Shown here: piece by piece, positions 25,934 through 34,015 of the stretch
Layout: the number at the start of each line of letters is the position of its first letter
Numbering within the stretch: position 1 is the first letter of the stretch
NCBI RefSeq assembly: GCF_016587435.1
Contig: NZ_BNJJ01000011.1
Coordinates: forward strand, 186,001 to 250,000
Direction of reading: 5' to 3'
Source of the DNA: Dictyobacter formicarum
Lineage (GTDB): Bacteria > Chloroflexota > Ktedonobacteria > Ktedonobacterales > Ktedonobacteraceae
DNA length: 64,000 nucleotides
Notes under the pieces: generated by a model
Seen by the model: only the letters and a program-made list of their open reading frames with translations
Told to the model about the DNA's origin: nothing
The model's database searches: none
Program-made: the position numbers and the translations under genes

Positions 25934-27112
25934 CTATGCAGGGATCGCACAGACGTCCGCATAGGTCGGCAGATCTTCAGGATGCCCATGCTCACCACAG
26001 GCGGCACAATTAGGATCGCGGAAGAGTCGCAACTCCATAAATTCGCCCGCCAGAGCATCATAGGTTGACAAACGACCAACCAGAGGATCGCCAATGCCCA
26101 GTAATACCTTGATAGCCTCGGTAGCCTGCAATAATCCAATGATGCCAGGCAACACACCAAGTACACCGGCCTCGGCACAGCTAGGCGCCAGCGCTGGTGG
26201 TGGGGGCTCTGGATACAGACAGCGATAGCAGGGGCCATCGTAAGGCTTAAATACCGTAACCTGTCCCTCAAAGCGGAAAACGCTGCCATGAACAACCGGC
26301 TTATTGAAGATAAGCGCCGCATCGTTCAACATGTAACGCGTAGGGAAATTATCGGTACCATCAATAATCAGATCATATTCAGAGACCAGCTGCTTGACGT
26401 TGGTTTCGTCCAGGCGCTCGATATAGGTGACAACCTTGACATCGGGGTTGAGCGCGTTGATCGTTGTGCGCGCCGACTCGGCCTTATATTGGCCGATACG
26501 CTCGGTGTTGTGAATTACCTGACGTTGTAAGTTACTATCATCCACCACATCAGCATCGATGATGCCAATGGTGCCAACTCCAGCTGCAGCCAGATACAAG
26601 GCCGCGGGAGAACCCAGACCGCCCGCACCGATGAAAAGAACTTTGGAATCGAGCAACTTCAACTGACCCTGCTCACCAACCTCGGGTATAAGCAAGTGGC
26701 GACTATAGCGCTTCGACTGGGCCTCGTTCAATGTGCGCGGTTGTGTAAAACCCAGACCACTTCCCTTCCACTGGCCAAACCCACCAGCCATCGACACGAC
26801 ATCTTTGTAGCCCATCTGCTGCAAGGTACTTGCTGCCATGAGTGAGCGCACACCGCCAGCACAATACAGGACAACTTTCTTTGATTTATCGGGGACCGTC
26901 TCTTCAATCTGTGATTCAAGATGTCCTCGCGGAACATGTATTGCGCCGGGAATGTATCCTTCATTCCATTCTGTCTTCTCACGGACATCTACCAGTGTGA
27001 AATCTGCATTTCCCTGCTTACGCTGGTTTAATACCTCATTCACCTGCGATGCAGGCCATTCGGGTACATGTTGCCGTGCTTGCCGCAATATCTCGCGAAA
27101 AGCATCACCCAT
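25934..27112 (-). CDS. moeZ: rhodanese-E1 fusion, sulfur-carrier adenylyltransferase/sulfurtransferase (MoeZ-like)
   Basis: 392 residues in two domains. The N-terminal rhodanese domain (about 18-115) has the persulfide Cys84 in LYCAGGVRS. The C-terminal ThiF/MoeB E1 domain (about 130-392) has the ATP loop GAGGLGS, the DxDxVDxSNLQRQ motif and four Zn cysteines in CYRCLYPEPPP and NCAACG. It should adenylate the carrier's C-terminus and add sulfur. The usual MoeZ order is E1 then rhodanese; here it is reversed. It is the first gene of the cysteine operon, preceded by a promoter at 27200-27171. Confidence 0.92.
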   Translation of the reverse strand: MGDAFREILRQARQHVPEWPASQVNEVLNQRKQGNADFTLVDVREKTEWNEGYIPGAIHVPRGHLESQIEETVPDKSKKVVLYCAGGVRSLMAASTLQQMGYKDVVSMAGGFGQWKGSGLGFTQPRTLNEAQSKRYSRHLLIPEVGEQGQLKLLDSKVLFIGAGGLGSPAALYLAAAGVGTIGIIDADVVDDSNLQRQVIHNTERIGQYKAESARTTINALNPDVKVVTYIERLDETNVKQLVSEYDLIIDGTDNFPTRYMLNDAALIFNKPVVHGSVFRFEGQVTVFKPYDGPCYRCLYPEPPPPALAPSCAEAGVLGVLPGIIGLLQATEAIKVLLGIGDPLVGRLSTYDALAGEFMELRLFRDPNCAACGEHGHPEDLPTYADVCAIPA

Positions 27113-27147
27113 GTTACATCACCTCAATGTTGACTAAGTATATCAAA

Positions 27148-27200
27148 TTAGTTTTAATCTAACTAACCAAAGAGTACCATGTATGATTTTTTCTTGTCAA
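27148..27200 (-). promoter_or_regulatory. promoter and candidate operator of the cysteine operon
   Basis: On the minus strand, TTGACA (27200-27195), 18-bp spacer, TACTCT (27176-27171). Just downstream, around the expected transcription start, is an inverted repeat TTAGTT-N7-AACTAA (27148-27166), well placed for a repressor. The regulator is unknown; an Rrf2/CymR-type protein is a guess. Confidence 0.4.
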
Positions 27201-27364
27201 GAAAGCTGAGCTAACTAATGCACTCCATGGGGCTCATCTGGTTTTTGAAGGTAGCGAAAAGGAGGAAAAAATGGATCAAGGGCATCCTCTTGCCCTGGCC
27301 CTTTACGCTCTCATGTATATGAACACTATGTGAACGTCGATTATTCCAAAAAGCTGCATTTCCA

Positions 27365-27413
27365 ATCAAAAGCCAACCATGTACGGTCTAATTGCACATG
27401 GTTGGCTTTTGAT
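27365..27413 (-). terminator. 18-bp perfect hairpin after the HEAT-repeat gene
   Basis: Arms 27365-27382 and 27396-27413 are perfectly complementary (core AAGCCAACCATGT / ACATGGTTGGCTT), with a 13-nt loop. On the minus strand it follows the HEAT gene by 5 nt and ends in a TTTTGA stretch. It lies in the 305-bp gap before moeZ. Confidence 0.75.
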
Positions 27414-27417
27414 CAGA

Positions 27418-28518
27418 TCAGGTCCACTCTGTTGCTGACAGCTCGCGCGTTGATGACTGTAATACTTTGTCTTTCTCTATTTGCCGCAGCGTTTTTTGAG
27501 CGGTATACGCAGTACCAATTTTGAAAGAGGACTGTTGCATTTCCTGTACCAGTGGTGCCAGGTAGGGCTTTAATTTGATATAGCGCAGGTAAAGCTGATG
27601 CAACACATACGATCCCGTCTCGGCCAGCCAGGGCGAGGTGTCGGCGGACATCAGAACCTGTAGCGTAGGCACAACAATCAATTTACCAAATTGAATAAGT
27701 TCTTTGGCAGCCATCCAGGCAACACCATGGTCGGGATCATTCAAGCTCTGGGCCAGGATTGGAATGGCTCTGGCGTCGTTGATTTCACCCAGGGCTCGCA
27801 CACAATGCCAGCGCGTCCAGGCTGAAATGCTGCTGCACTCGGCAATCAGGTCGGGTACGGCCGCCCCCCCTATTTGCACAAGCGACTGAAAAATCTGTGA
27901 CCCCAGGAACTCGTCCGCGCTATGCAGAGCAGATAGCAACGCCGGCACAGCTTCGATAGCGTGCATACGCCCCAGTGCTTTGGCCGCCTGGAAGCGTACT
28001 GATGGAACAGCATCCTTCAAAGCTTCAATCAGGACTGGCACATCATTACGATTTCCAATCAGGCCCAGAATATAAGCCGCGTTCTCGCGCATGTGGGGAT
28101 TGGGAGAAGCCATGCCAGCCAGCAGTACACGACGTGCACGTTCGCTATCCATACCAGCATCTGGCAGAAAAAGGGTGCGTAAGCGCGTACGAGCATAAGG
28201 TGAACGCAGAGGCAGCGGTACCACAAATGGTTTGCCGGCCCAGGTACCCAGAGCGATAAATTCTAAAAGATTGCGGGCCAGGCGATCATCTTCCAATGAA
28301 GAGACTGCAATCATTGCCCGTGGATCATTTTTGAGAATCCAGATCATCAAGCGCCAGGCTGCGCCACGATGACCCTCAGCAGCCTGTTCAGCTAATACCT
28401 GTGGGGGAGTTTCTCCCATAGGTGGCGTGATTTCGGAAGCCGGTGGCATCGAAGTCGGGATGGGTTGCTGCTCTATGTTATGAGAGTTTTGAGTATAAGG
28501 ATCTGAATGGGGCGTCAT
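27418..28518 (-). CDS. HEAT-repeat (PBS-lyase-like) protein
   Basis: 366 residues. An N-terminal Pro/Ser/Gln-rich disordered segment (1-45) is followed by helical repeats of about 31 residues: MRENAAYILGLIGNRNDVPVLIEALKD, VRFQAAKALGRMHAIEAVPALLSALHS, TRWHCVRALGEINDARAIPILAQSLND and VAWMAAKELIQFGKLIVVPTLQVLMS. These are HEAT_2/PBS-lyase-type repeats, which act as protein-binding scaffolds. No catalytic domain and no membrane segment. AGGAG lies 8 nt before ATG 28518. The gene has its own terminator and appears monocistronic. Partner unknown. Confidence 0.85.
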   Translation of the reverse strand: MTPHSDPYTQNSHNIEQQPIPTSMPPASEITPPMGETPPQVLAEQAAEGHRGAAWRLMIWILKNDPRAMIAVSSLEDDRLARNLLEFIALGTWAGKPFVVPLPLRSPYARTRLRTLFLPDAGMDSERARRVLLAGMASPNPHMRENAAYILGLIGNRNDVPVLIEALKDAVPSVRFQAAKALGRMHAIEAVPALLSALHSADEFLGSQIFQSLVQIGGAAVPDLIAECSSISAWTRWHCVRALGEINDARAIPILAQSLNDPDHGVAWMAAKELIQFGKLIVVPTLQVLMSADTSPWLAETGSYVLHQLYLRYIKLKPYLAPLVQEMQQSSFKIGTAYTAQKTLRQIEKDKVLQSSTRELSATEWT

Positions 28519-28594
28519 TGTAAGCTCTCCTAAAAAGGATTGAACAATGCACCGTCAGAGAGGAAGATCCGAAAAAAGAGACTACACTAAAGTA

Positions 28595-28649
28595 TATCAT
28601 AATTCACGACCCATGTATGCTACGCATACATGGGTCGTGAATTATGATA
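28595..28649 (-). terminator. 26-bp perfect hairpin after the molybdenum hydroxylase gene
   Basis: Arms 28595-28620 and 28624-28649 are perfectly complementary with a 3-nt loop; the ends pair TATCATAATTC with GAATTATGATA. It starts 5 nt after the stop of the hydroxylase gene (minus strand). Unlike the repeat elements at 35.8, 47.2 and 59.2 kb it has no conserved tail. Confidence 0.65.
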
Positions 28650-28653
28650 GGGC

Positions 28654-30984
28654 CTATTGATTGAGCGTGTTAAACAGTCGCTCAGGGGTGATCGGAAGTT
28701 CAGTCGGCCGGACGCCAACTGCATCGTAGATGGCATTCGCAATCGCGCCCGCTACCGGAATAACCGGGGGTTCACCAACACCTTTCGCTCCATAAGGACC
28801 GACGCCCGATGGAACTTCGATCAAGAGTGGTGTGATGTTAGGAACATCAAAGCTATGCGGCAAAGCATAATCCATGAGGGTAGACGTTAACAACTGACCA
28901 TTTTCGTCATGCTCCAGACCTTCAAAGAGCGCCCAACCAATGCCTTGAGTGACACCGCCATGGATCTGCCCCTCAACGGCTGGTGGGTTAATGGCTTGAC
29001 CGACATCCTGGGCCGCCACATACTCCAGTACGCGCACTTCTCCGGTATCGGGATCAACAGCGACTTTGGCCAGGTGGGCCGCATACATGGGCGAACCCTC
29101 AGGAGTCGGAGTGCGTCCCTGACCATAGACGGGTCCACGACGGCTGAAACTGGTCGAAGCCTGGGCAATCTTTTGCAGCGACAGGGCTTTGCCCGGCACA
29201 CCTTTAACCACCACGTTATCATCCTTAAATTCCAGGTCGTCCACCGCTGCTTCTAGCATATCGCTGGCGATCTGCAAGATCTGTCGTCGGGTCTCCTGTG
29301 CCGCTGCCAGCACCGCGGGCCCCATCGAATAGATCGTCTTACTCCCCCCGGTAGCACCACTGTAAGGCATGGTGTCAGTGGCATCATGGGCGACATTGAC
29401 CTGAGATGCAGGTAATCCCATCGCCTCAGCCGCAATCAAGGCCAGCGAGGTATCTGATCCGGTCAGATCCACCGTACCAATTACCACAGATATCGTGCCG
29501 TCGGATTCCAGGCGACAGGCGGCGGCCGCTACATCATTTCCACCGGGCCAGCCACCAACCGCCAGACCAAAGCCAATCTTCCAGCCTGCCAGTTCCTCAG
29601 GGACCTCTTTCTGTCCCTGGCGCTCTTTCCACAAAGGATGCTGCTCAATGCCATCCAGGCATTCAATCAGGCCCAATGGCGGCAAAACAGGACGACGAGG
29701 ATTGCCAGAAGGATCACCACCCCGCAAGCCATTCTGCCGGCGAAACTCAAGTGGATCGATCTGCAACTCCTGGCACAAATCAGTGACAGTCGATTCGAGC
29801 GCAAAGGCTGTTTGAGGAGCATCAGGAGCACGATAGGCCCCGACGCTAACCTTATTCGTCAGAACTTCATAGCAGCGGATGTCGGTATTGGGACAGCGAT
29901 AGACACTCGAGATGAGATAGCCAGCCAGACCTGCTGCCGCACCTGGAAAGGCGCCAGAGTCAAGGATAATCCTGGCCTGCAAAGCGACCAGCGTGCCATT
30001 GCGCTTAGCACCCAGCTTGACTGTAATCAAGGATTGTGGAGCGGGATTGCCAGCCAGCAATTCTTCCTGGCGTGTATAAACCAGGCGCACGGGCTTGCGA
30101 ATAGCGTAGGCCACCGCCGCCGCCAGGGGCTCCACCAGACCAAATTTACCGCCAAAGGCACCGCCAATCGGCATTGGCTCGACTAAAATCTGGCGCTCCG
30201 GCAAGGCCAGGGCATTCGAGATATCAGAGCGCGCATTGTATAAACCCTGCGAGCTGGCATAAACTCTCATTTTATGCCCTGCTGATTGCTCAGGAACGAC
30301 AGTAATCGACTGCGGCTCCATATAGGATTGATGGACGGAATGCGTGCGATAGCTGCGCTCAACTACCACGTCGGCTTCACGCCAACCTGCCTCTATATCT
30401 CCTGTATGCATATGCACACGATCACTGACATTCAGCGAAAGATTCTCTTGCTCTTCTTCTCCAGCCTGCGCAGTTCCCACATCAGCATGGGTGCCCCCAC
30501 CAGCAATTTCGGAGGTCTCATCCTTAGAACGTGGCCGGGTCAGTGGCGCATCTGGCTGTAGCGCCGCCAGCGGATCAATCACCACCGGCAATGGATCATA
30601 ATCGACATCCACAGCTGCCGCACCGTCCTCAGCCAGCGCCTCAGATTCAGCTAACACAACAGCTACTGGATGACCACACCAAAATACTTCATCCAGGGCC
30701 AGAGGTGACTGAGAGCGCGAACTCTCATGCGCTTTAGCCATTTTCAGGGTGTCAGCGGTATAGACGGCAACCACACCTGGAATAGCCAGAGCCGCTGTAG
30801 TATCAATGGAGACAATGCGGGCATGTGCATAGGGGCTTAAGACCAGGCGCGCGTGAAGCAAGCCGGGAAAAGGCAGGTCACCGGAAAAACGCGCACGCCC
30901 CGTCAATTTCTCTTCCGCATCCATACGGCGCGTGGGCTTACCAACCGCAACATGATTTGTCTCATGATCAATGGTTTGTGTCAT
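28654..30984 (-). CDS. xanthine dehydrogenase family, molybdopterin-binding large subunit
   Basis: About 776 residues, full length for the XdhA/CoxL/PaoC-type large subunit. Landmarks are the aldehyde oxidase a/b hammerhead at the N-terminus (KLTGRARFSGDLPFPGLLHARLVLSPYAHARI), GGAFGGKFGLVEPLAAAVA, VGAYRAPDAPQ, GTVDLTGSDTSLA and the C-terminal KGVGEPPVIPVAGAIANAI with the catalytic Glu. The enzyme hydroxylates a purine, aldehyde or aromatic substrate with molybdopterin cytosine dinucleotide. The [2Fe-2S] and FAD subunits that normally sit beside it are absent. ATG 30984 (GGAG 12 nt upstream) is chosen over two upstream ATGs without boxes. The substrate cannot be deduced. Confidence 0.92.
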   Translation of the reverse strand: MTQTIDHETNHVAVGKPTRRMDAEEKLTGRARFSGDLPFPGLLHARLVLSPYAHARIVSIDTTAALAIPGVVAVYTADTLKMAKAHESSRSQSPLALDEVFWCGHPVAVVLAESEALAEDGAAAVDVDYDPLPVVIDPLAALQPDAPLTRPRSKDETSEIAGGGTHADVGTAQAGEEEQENLSLNVSDRVHMHTGDIEAGWREADVVVERSYRTHSVHQSYMEPQSITVVPEQSAGHKMRVYASSQGLYNARSDISNALALPERQILVEPMPIGGAFGGKFGLVEPLAAAVAYAIRKPVRLVYTRQEELLAGNPAPQSLITVKLGAKRNGTLVALQARIILDSGAFPGAAAGLAGYLISSVYRCPNTDIRCYEVLTNKVSVGAYRAPDAPQTAFALESTVTDLCQELQIDPLEFRRQNGLRGGDPSGNPRRPVLPPLGLIECLDGIEQHPLWKERQGQKEVPEELAGWKIGFGLAVGGWPGGNDVAAAACRLESDGTISVVIGTVDLTGSDTSLALIAAEAMGLPASQVNVAHDATDTMPYSGATGGSKTIYSMGPAVLAAAQETRRQILQIASDMLEAAVDDLEFKDDNVVVKGVPGKALSLQKIAQASTSFSRRGPVYGQGRTPTPEGSPMYAAHLAKVAVDPDTGEVRVLEYVAAQDVGQAINPPAVEGQIHGGVTQGIGWALFEGLEHDENGQLLTSTLMDYALPHSFDVPNITPLLIEVPSGVGPYGAKGVGEPPVIPVAGAIANAIYDAVGVRPTELPITPERLFNTLNQ

Positions 30985-31223
30985 ATTGGAAAAATACTCC
31001 ATAAGATGATCTAAAACAGTACATACGTTCACCGGTTATGGGCGCTGTGCTTTCCTCACCCGGCGGTGCCTGATAGAAAGCAACAAAGAGGCAGGGCAAA
31101 AATCAGAAACGCCAGACCCTGCCATGTAACACTTTTCAGAACTTGCATAGACTATGACTGACTATAGCAGTGTATCACACACATGGGTTTTGTGTCAGAC
31201 ATAATCTATGCAAACCAGCACAA

Positions 31224-32108
31224 TTATGCGAAATGCGGAACGACATGAGCGACGAAGTGCCGCAAGGACTCTATATCCAGAATGCGGAACATAAAATGCG
31301 AAACGCCAATGTCACGGAACTGTTCAAGCTCGCGCACCACTTCCTCGCTGCTACCAGCGATAAAATGTTTGTTTGGATTGCGCTTGACCTTAGCAGGATC
31401 ATCTGACACGCTGACGGTACTCAGATAGGAAAGGGTGATCTCCGAGAAATCCCGACCAACACTGCTGCAATGCTGACGAAGAATCGCTAGCTTGCGCCCA
31501 TATTCCTCTACTGTACAGGAATTAAAATTCCACCAATCTGCATAACGGGCCACAATAGCCAGAGTGCGCTGCTCGCCGCCACCACCAACCAGCAAGGGAA
31601 TTGGGAGATCAGGTTGAGGAGCGCAATAGGCCTCATGTACCTGATAGTGCCTCCCTTCATATGTGGCTGGTTGCGTAGTCCACATGCTGCGCAAGACCTG
31701 GATGGCATCTTCCAGCTCTTCCATCCTTATCTTTACGGGTGGATAGGGGAAATTATAGGATTTATACTCATCTTCTTTCCATCCAGCACCAATACCCAGG
31801 ATCAGGCGTCCGCCCGTTAGGGCCTGCAGGTTGGCCGCCATCTTAGCTAGTAAGGCGGGATTGCGGTACGATTGGGATAACACTAAGGACCCGATCTTGA
31901 ATTGAGGATATTGGGCCGCCAGGTAACTCAGGGTGGTTAGACACTCCAGCGCATCGGTCTCGCCCACCTGCAGATGGTCTTCTAACCAGAGTGTCGTAAA
32001 ACCTGCTTTCAGCTCTTCAATGCAGTGCCGATTAAAATCTATCAACTCGTGCAACCTATGACCGGGATCATTCTGTCGCAACATGAGACCAAATTCAACA
32101 GCAGCCAA
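31224..32108 (-). CDS. F420-dependent luciferase-like oxidoreductase
   Basis: About 295 residues. LLM-class TIM barrel with AGFTTLWLEDHLQ, LTGGRLILGIGAGWKEDEYKSYNFPYPPVKIRMEELEDAIQVLRSMW and PIPLLVGGGGEQRTL, the pattern of the F420-dependent subfamily. It would catalyse hydride transfer between coenzyme F420 and an unknown substrate. The start is ambiguous. GGAGGT directly abuts ATG 32114, so ATG has only 1 nt of spacing; the TTG two codons later (32108) has a 6-nt spacing and is chosen. A similar enzyme lies at 34016-34807. It is monocistronic. Confidence 0.88.
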   Translation of the reverse strand: MAAVEFGLMLRQNDPGHRLHELIDFNRHCIEELKAGFTTLWLEDHLQVGETDALECLTTLSYLAAQYPQFKIGSLVLSQSYRNPALLAKMAANLQALTGGRLILGIGAGWKEDEYKSYNFPYPPVKIRMEELEDAIQVLRSMWTTQPATYEGRHYQVHEAYCAPQPDLPIPLLVGGGGEQRTLAIVARYADWWNFNSCTVEEYGRKLAILRQHCSSVGRDFSEITLSYLSTVSVSDDPAKVKRNPNKHFIAGSSEEVVRELEQFRDIGVSHFMFRILDIESLRHFVAHVVPHFA

Positions 32109-32285
32109 CGTCATACCTCCATTTTGATTGCATTTAGAGGACAAATTCAGGAAGCACTTGCCTGACTCCCCATAAAGCTATACACCGCTACAGGAAACAT
32201 TCGCTTCAAGTTGAAGCCTATCATGTTTGGGAGGAAAGAAGCAAGGAAGCAAGGAACAGCCCCAGTGGACAGAGCAACAAAGTGA

Positions 32286-32315
32286 GCCAGGAGAAACGAT
32301 ACGTTTTATCCTGGC
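32286..32315 (-). terminator. hairpin after the small hypothetical gene
   Basis: GCCAGGA (32286-32292) pairs with TCCTGGC (32309-32315); the inner part AAACG/CGTTT extends the stem with one bulge. It lies downstream of the minus-strand gene at 32631-32383. Confidence 0.45.
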
Positions 32316-32382
32316 CTGCAACCTTTCTTATTAATTGAAGAAGGAACCAGATATCTAGATCTAAAATACCCTGGTTAGACAA

Positions 32383-32631
32383 CTAGCCCTTAGAAGGTAG
32401 CACAGTTCCAATACCAGTTGACTTATTGTCTTTATCCAGCACAATACTCGCCATATGTGGATCTGTATCACGCTCTTGCAACGCCAACAAGGTCGGCCGA
32501 TACGCTGTAATAAAATCCAGTAATCCCAACGTCTCCTCGGGTGTCAAATCAAAGCTGATGCCCGAAGGATGTTTGAGTACCAGGCCAGGCTCTTCCATAC
32601 GAGCGCGATAACGCCCAACTATTGCATCCAT
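32383..32631 (-). CDS. small hypothetical protein, 82 residues
   Basis: MDAIVGRYRARMEEPG... with a central helix-like segment SFDLTPEETLGLLDFITAYRPTLLALQ. AAGGAG lies 9 nt before ATG 32631, a strong box that supports the gene. No membrane segment or known motif. The Leu/Thr/Glu composition suggests a small helical soluble protein. It is flanked by unrelated oxidoreductases. Confidence 0.6.
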   Translation of the reverse strand: MDAIVGRYRARMEEPGLVLKHPSGISFDLTPEETLGLLDFITAYRPTLLALQERDTDPHMASIVLDKDNKSTGIGTVLPSKG

Positions 32632-32806
32632 AGCTGTTGGCTCCTTCCCTGCAGGGATAATATCTCGCTAGATACATCACATCTCTTGTCTGTTACGCGC
32701 GATCCTACTTCCATTCTAGATGGAGATCAGCAATATAGTCAACAAACAGACTGCGTAATATAGAAAACCAGAAAACACAAGCCATAAAAAACCTAAACCC
32801 ATCCCC

Positions 32807-33817
32807 TTAGAGGATGGGCCAATCGAGGCCTGCCGCGGCATAGATGGCTTCGATGGTAGCCAGGTTTTCAAGTGTTTCGCTCAAGGAGAGTTGCGGGTCT
32901 TGATTGGAACGAATACATTGTGCAAAATGTTCCACTTCTAACTGATACTGGTCAACTCCCGAGAAAGATTGCTCGCTCATCTGGCCATCCTTTGTGATAA
33001 ACGCGGTCATATCATAACTCCCCGGTGTAAAAGGGACAGGCAGCGTAATCATACCGGCCTCACCAATAATTTCTGCTCCCTGGCGCGAGGGTAGGCCAAA
33101 ACTGCAGTCGAGCATGCCAAAGCAGCCATCACCATAATCCAGGACAGCGTTAGTGGCCAGATCGACACTGACAGGTCCTGTTACATGCACGCGGGCAGCC
33201 ACCGAACGGGGTGAGCGCTCATAGATAGCTCGGAAAAGGTTGATCGGATAACATCCCACATCCATCAATGAACCACCAGCCAGTTCTGGTTGTAAACGAA
33301 TGTTTTCGGCACGTGTTCGAATATCAAATGAGAAAGAAGAGCGCACCAGCCGTACCGATCCAATCATACCTGTCCTGATCTGTTCTAAAGCCCAGACGAT
33401 CTGAGGATGAAAACGATACATAAAGGCTTCCATCAACAATACCTGGTTGTCACGCGCCACCTGTACCATCTCCTCCCCCTCCTCACGCGTGACGGCCATT
33501 GGCTTCTCGCACAAGACGTGTTTGCCCGCCTGCAACGCTCGTATAGACCACTCGGCGTGCAAGCTGTTCGGAAGAGGAATGTAGACCGCTTCGATCTCAG
33601 GATCTGCAATAATCGCATCATAAGAATCATATATACGCACGTTGGGGGCAAAAGCATAGGCCTCGGTGGCATGGCGGCTATCACGGCTGCCAACAGCAAC
33701 CAGTTTCCCATTAGAGGAGGCTCGGATCGCCGGAGCCACCGCTCGCACACCTATATTGGCCGTGCTTAAGATACCCCATCGAACAGGGTCTTTTCGAATC
33801 AAAATCCTGGGTTCCAT
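32807..33817 (-). CDS. Gfo/Idh/MocA-family NAD(P)-dependent oxidoreductase
   Basis: 336 residues. The N-terminal Rossmann fold begins RWGILSTANIGVRAVAPAI and contains the family motif VLCEKPMAVTREEGEEMV (EKP motif). The C-terminal alpha/beta domain has GGSLMDVGCYPINLFRAI, typical of the glucose-fructose oxidoreductase/dihydrodiol-dehydrogenase branch. It oxidises a sugar, inositol or dihydrodiol; the substrate is unknown. ATG 33817 is chosen because AAAGGA lies 11 nt upstream. Monocistronic, divergent from the F420-dependent gene. Confidence 0.9.
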   Translation of the reverse strand: MEPRILIRKDPVRWGILSTANIGVRAVAPAIRASSNGKLVAVGSRDSRHATEAYAFAPNVRIYDSYDAIIADPEIEAVYIPLPNSLHAEWSIRALQAGKHVLCEKPMAVTREEGEEMVQVARDNQVLLMEAFMYRFHPQIVWALEQIRTGMIGSVRLVRSSFSFDIRTRAENIRLQPELAGGSLMDVGCYPINLFRAIYERSPRSVAARVHVTGPVSVDLATNAVLDYGDGCFGMLDCSFGLPSRQGAEIIGEAGMITLPVPFTPGSYDMTAFITKDGQMSEQSFSGVDQYQLEVEHFAQCIRSNQDPQLSLSETLENLATIEAIYAAAGLDWPIL

Positions 33818-34004
33818 AACTGGAAAAATCCTTTCGGTAAAACTCACCCTATTATAAGCTCAAAAAGCTGTCTATGTTCAATACCATTCACTGTGTTTCG
33901 CATCAAAATTGGAGAAAAGCCAGTGGAAACTTGCAACCAGCGTTAAAATGTGCTTACACTCAAAGGGGTATGGGTATTTCCATACTGCTAACATAGAGAA
34001 AGGG

Positions 34005-34010
34005 TATAAT
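34005..34010 (+). promoter_or_regulatory. TATAAT box immediately before a GTG start (possible leaderless gene)
   Basis: A perfect TATAAT ends 5 nt before GTG 34016. A transcript starting 6-8 nt downstream would begin at or within the start codon. A GAAAGGG also sits 12 nt before the GTG, so a normal leader from another promoter is possible. Confidence 0.3.
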
Positions 34011-34015
34011 ATCTC

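Noticed and set aside
25524..27112. molybdopterin synthase cluster (MoaD/MoeB) serving the nearby molybdenum hydroxylase
   Set aside because: The carrier and E1 are followed by cysM and a JAMM protease, with no MoaE or other molybdopterin gene, so the cysteine role fits better.
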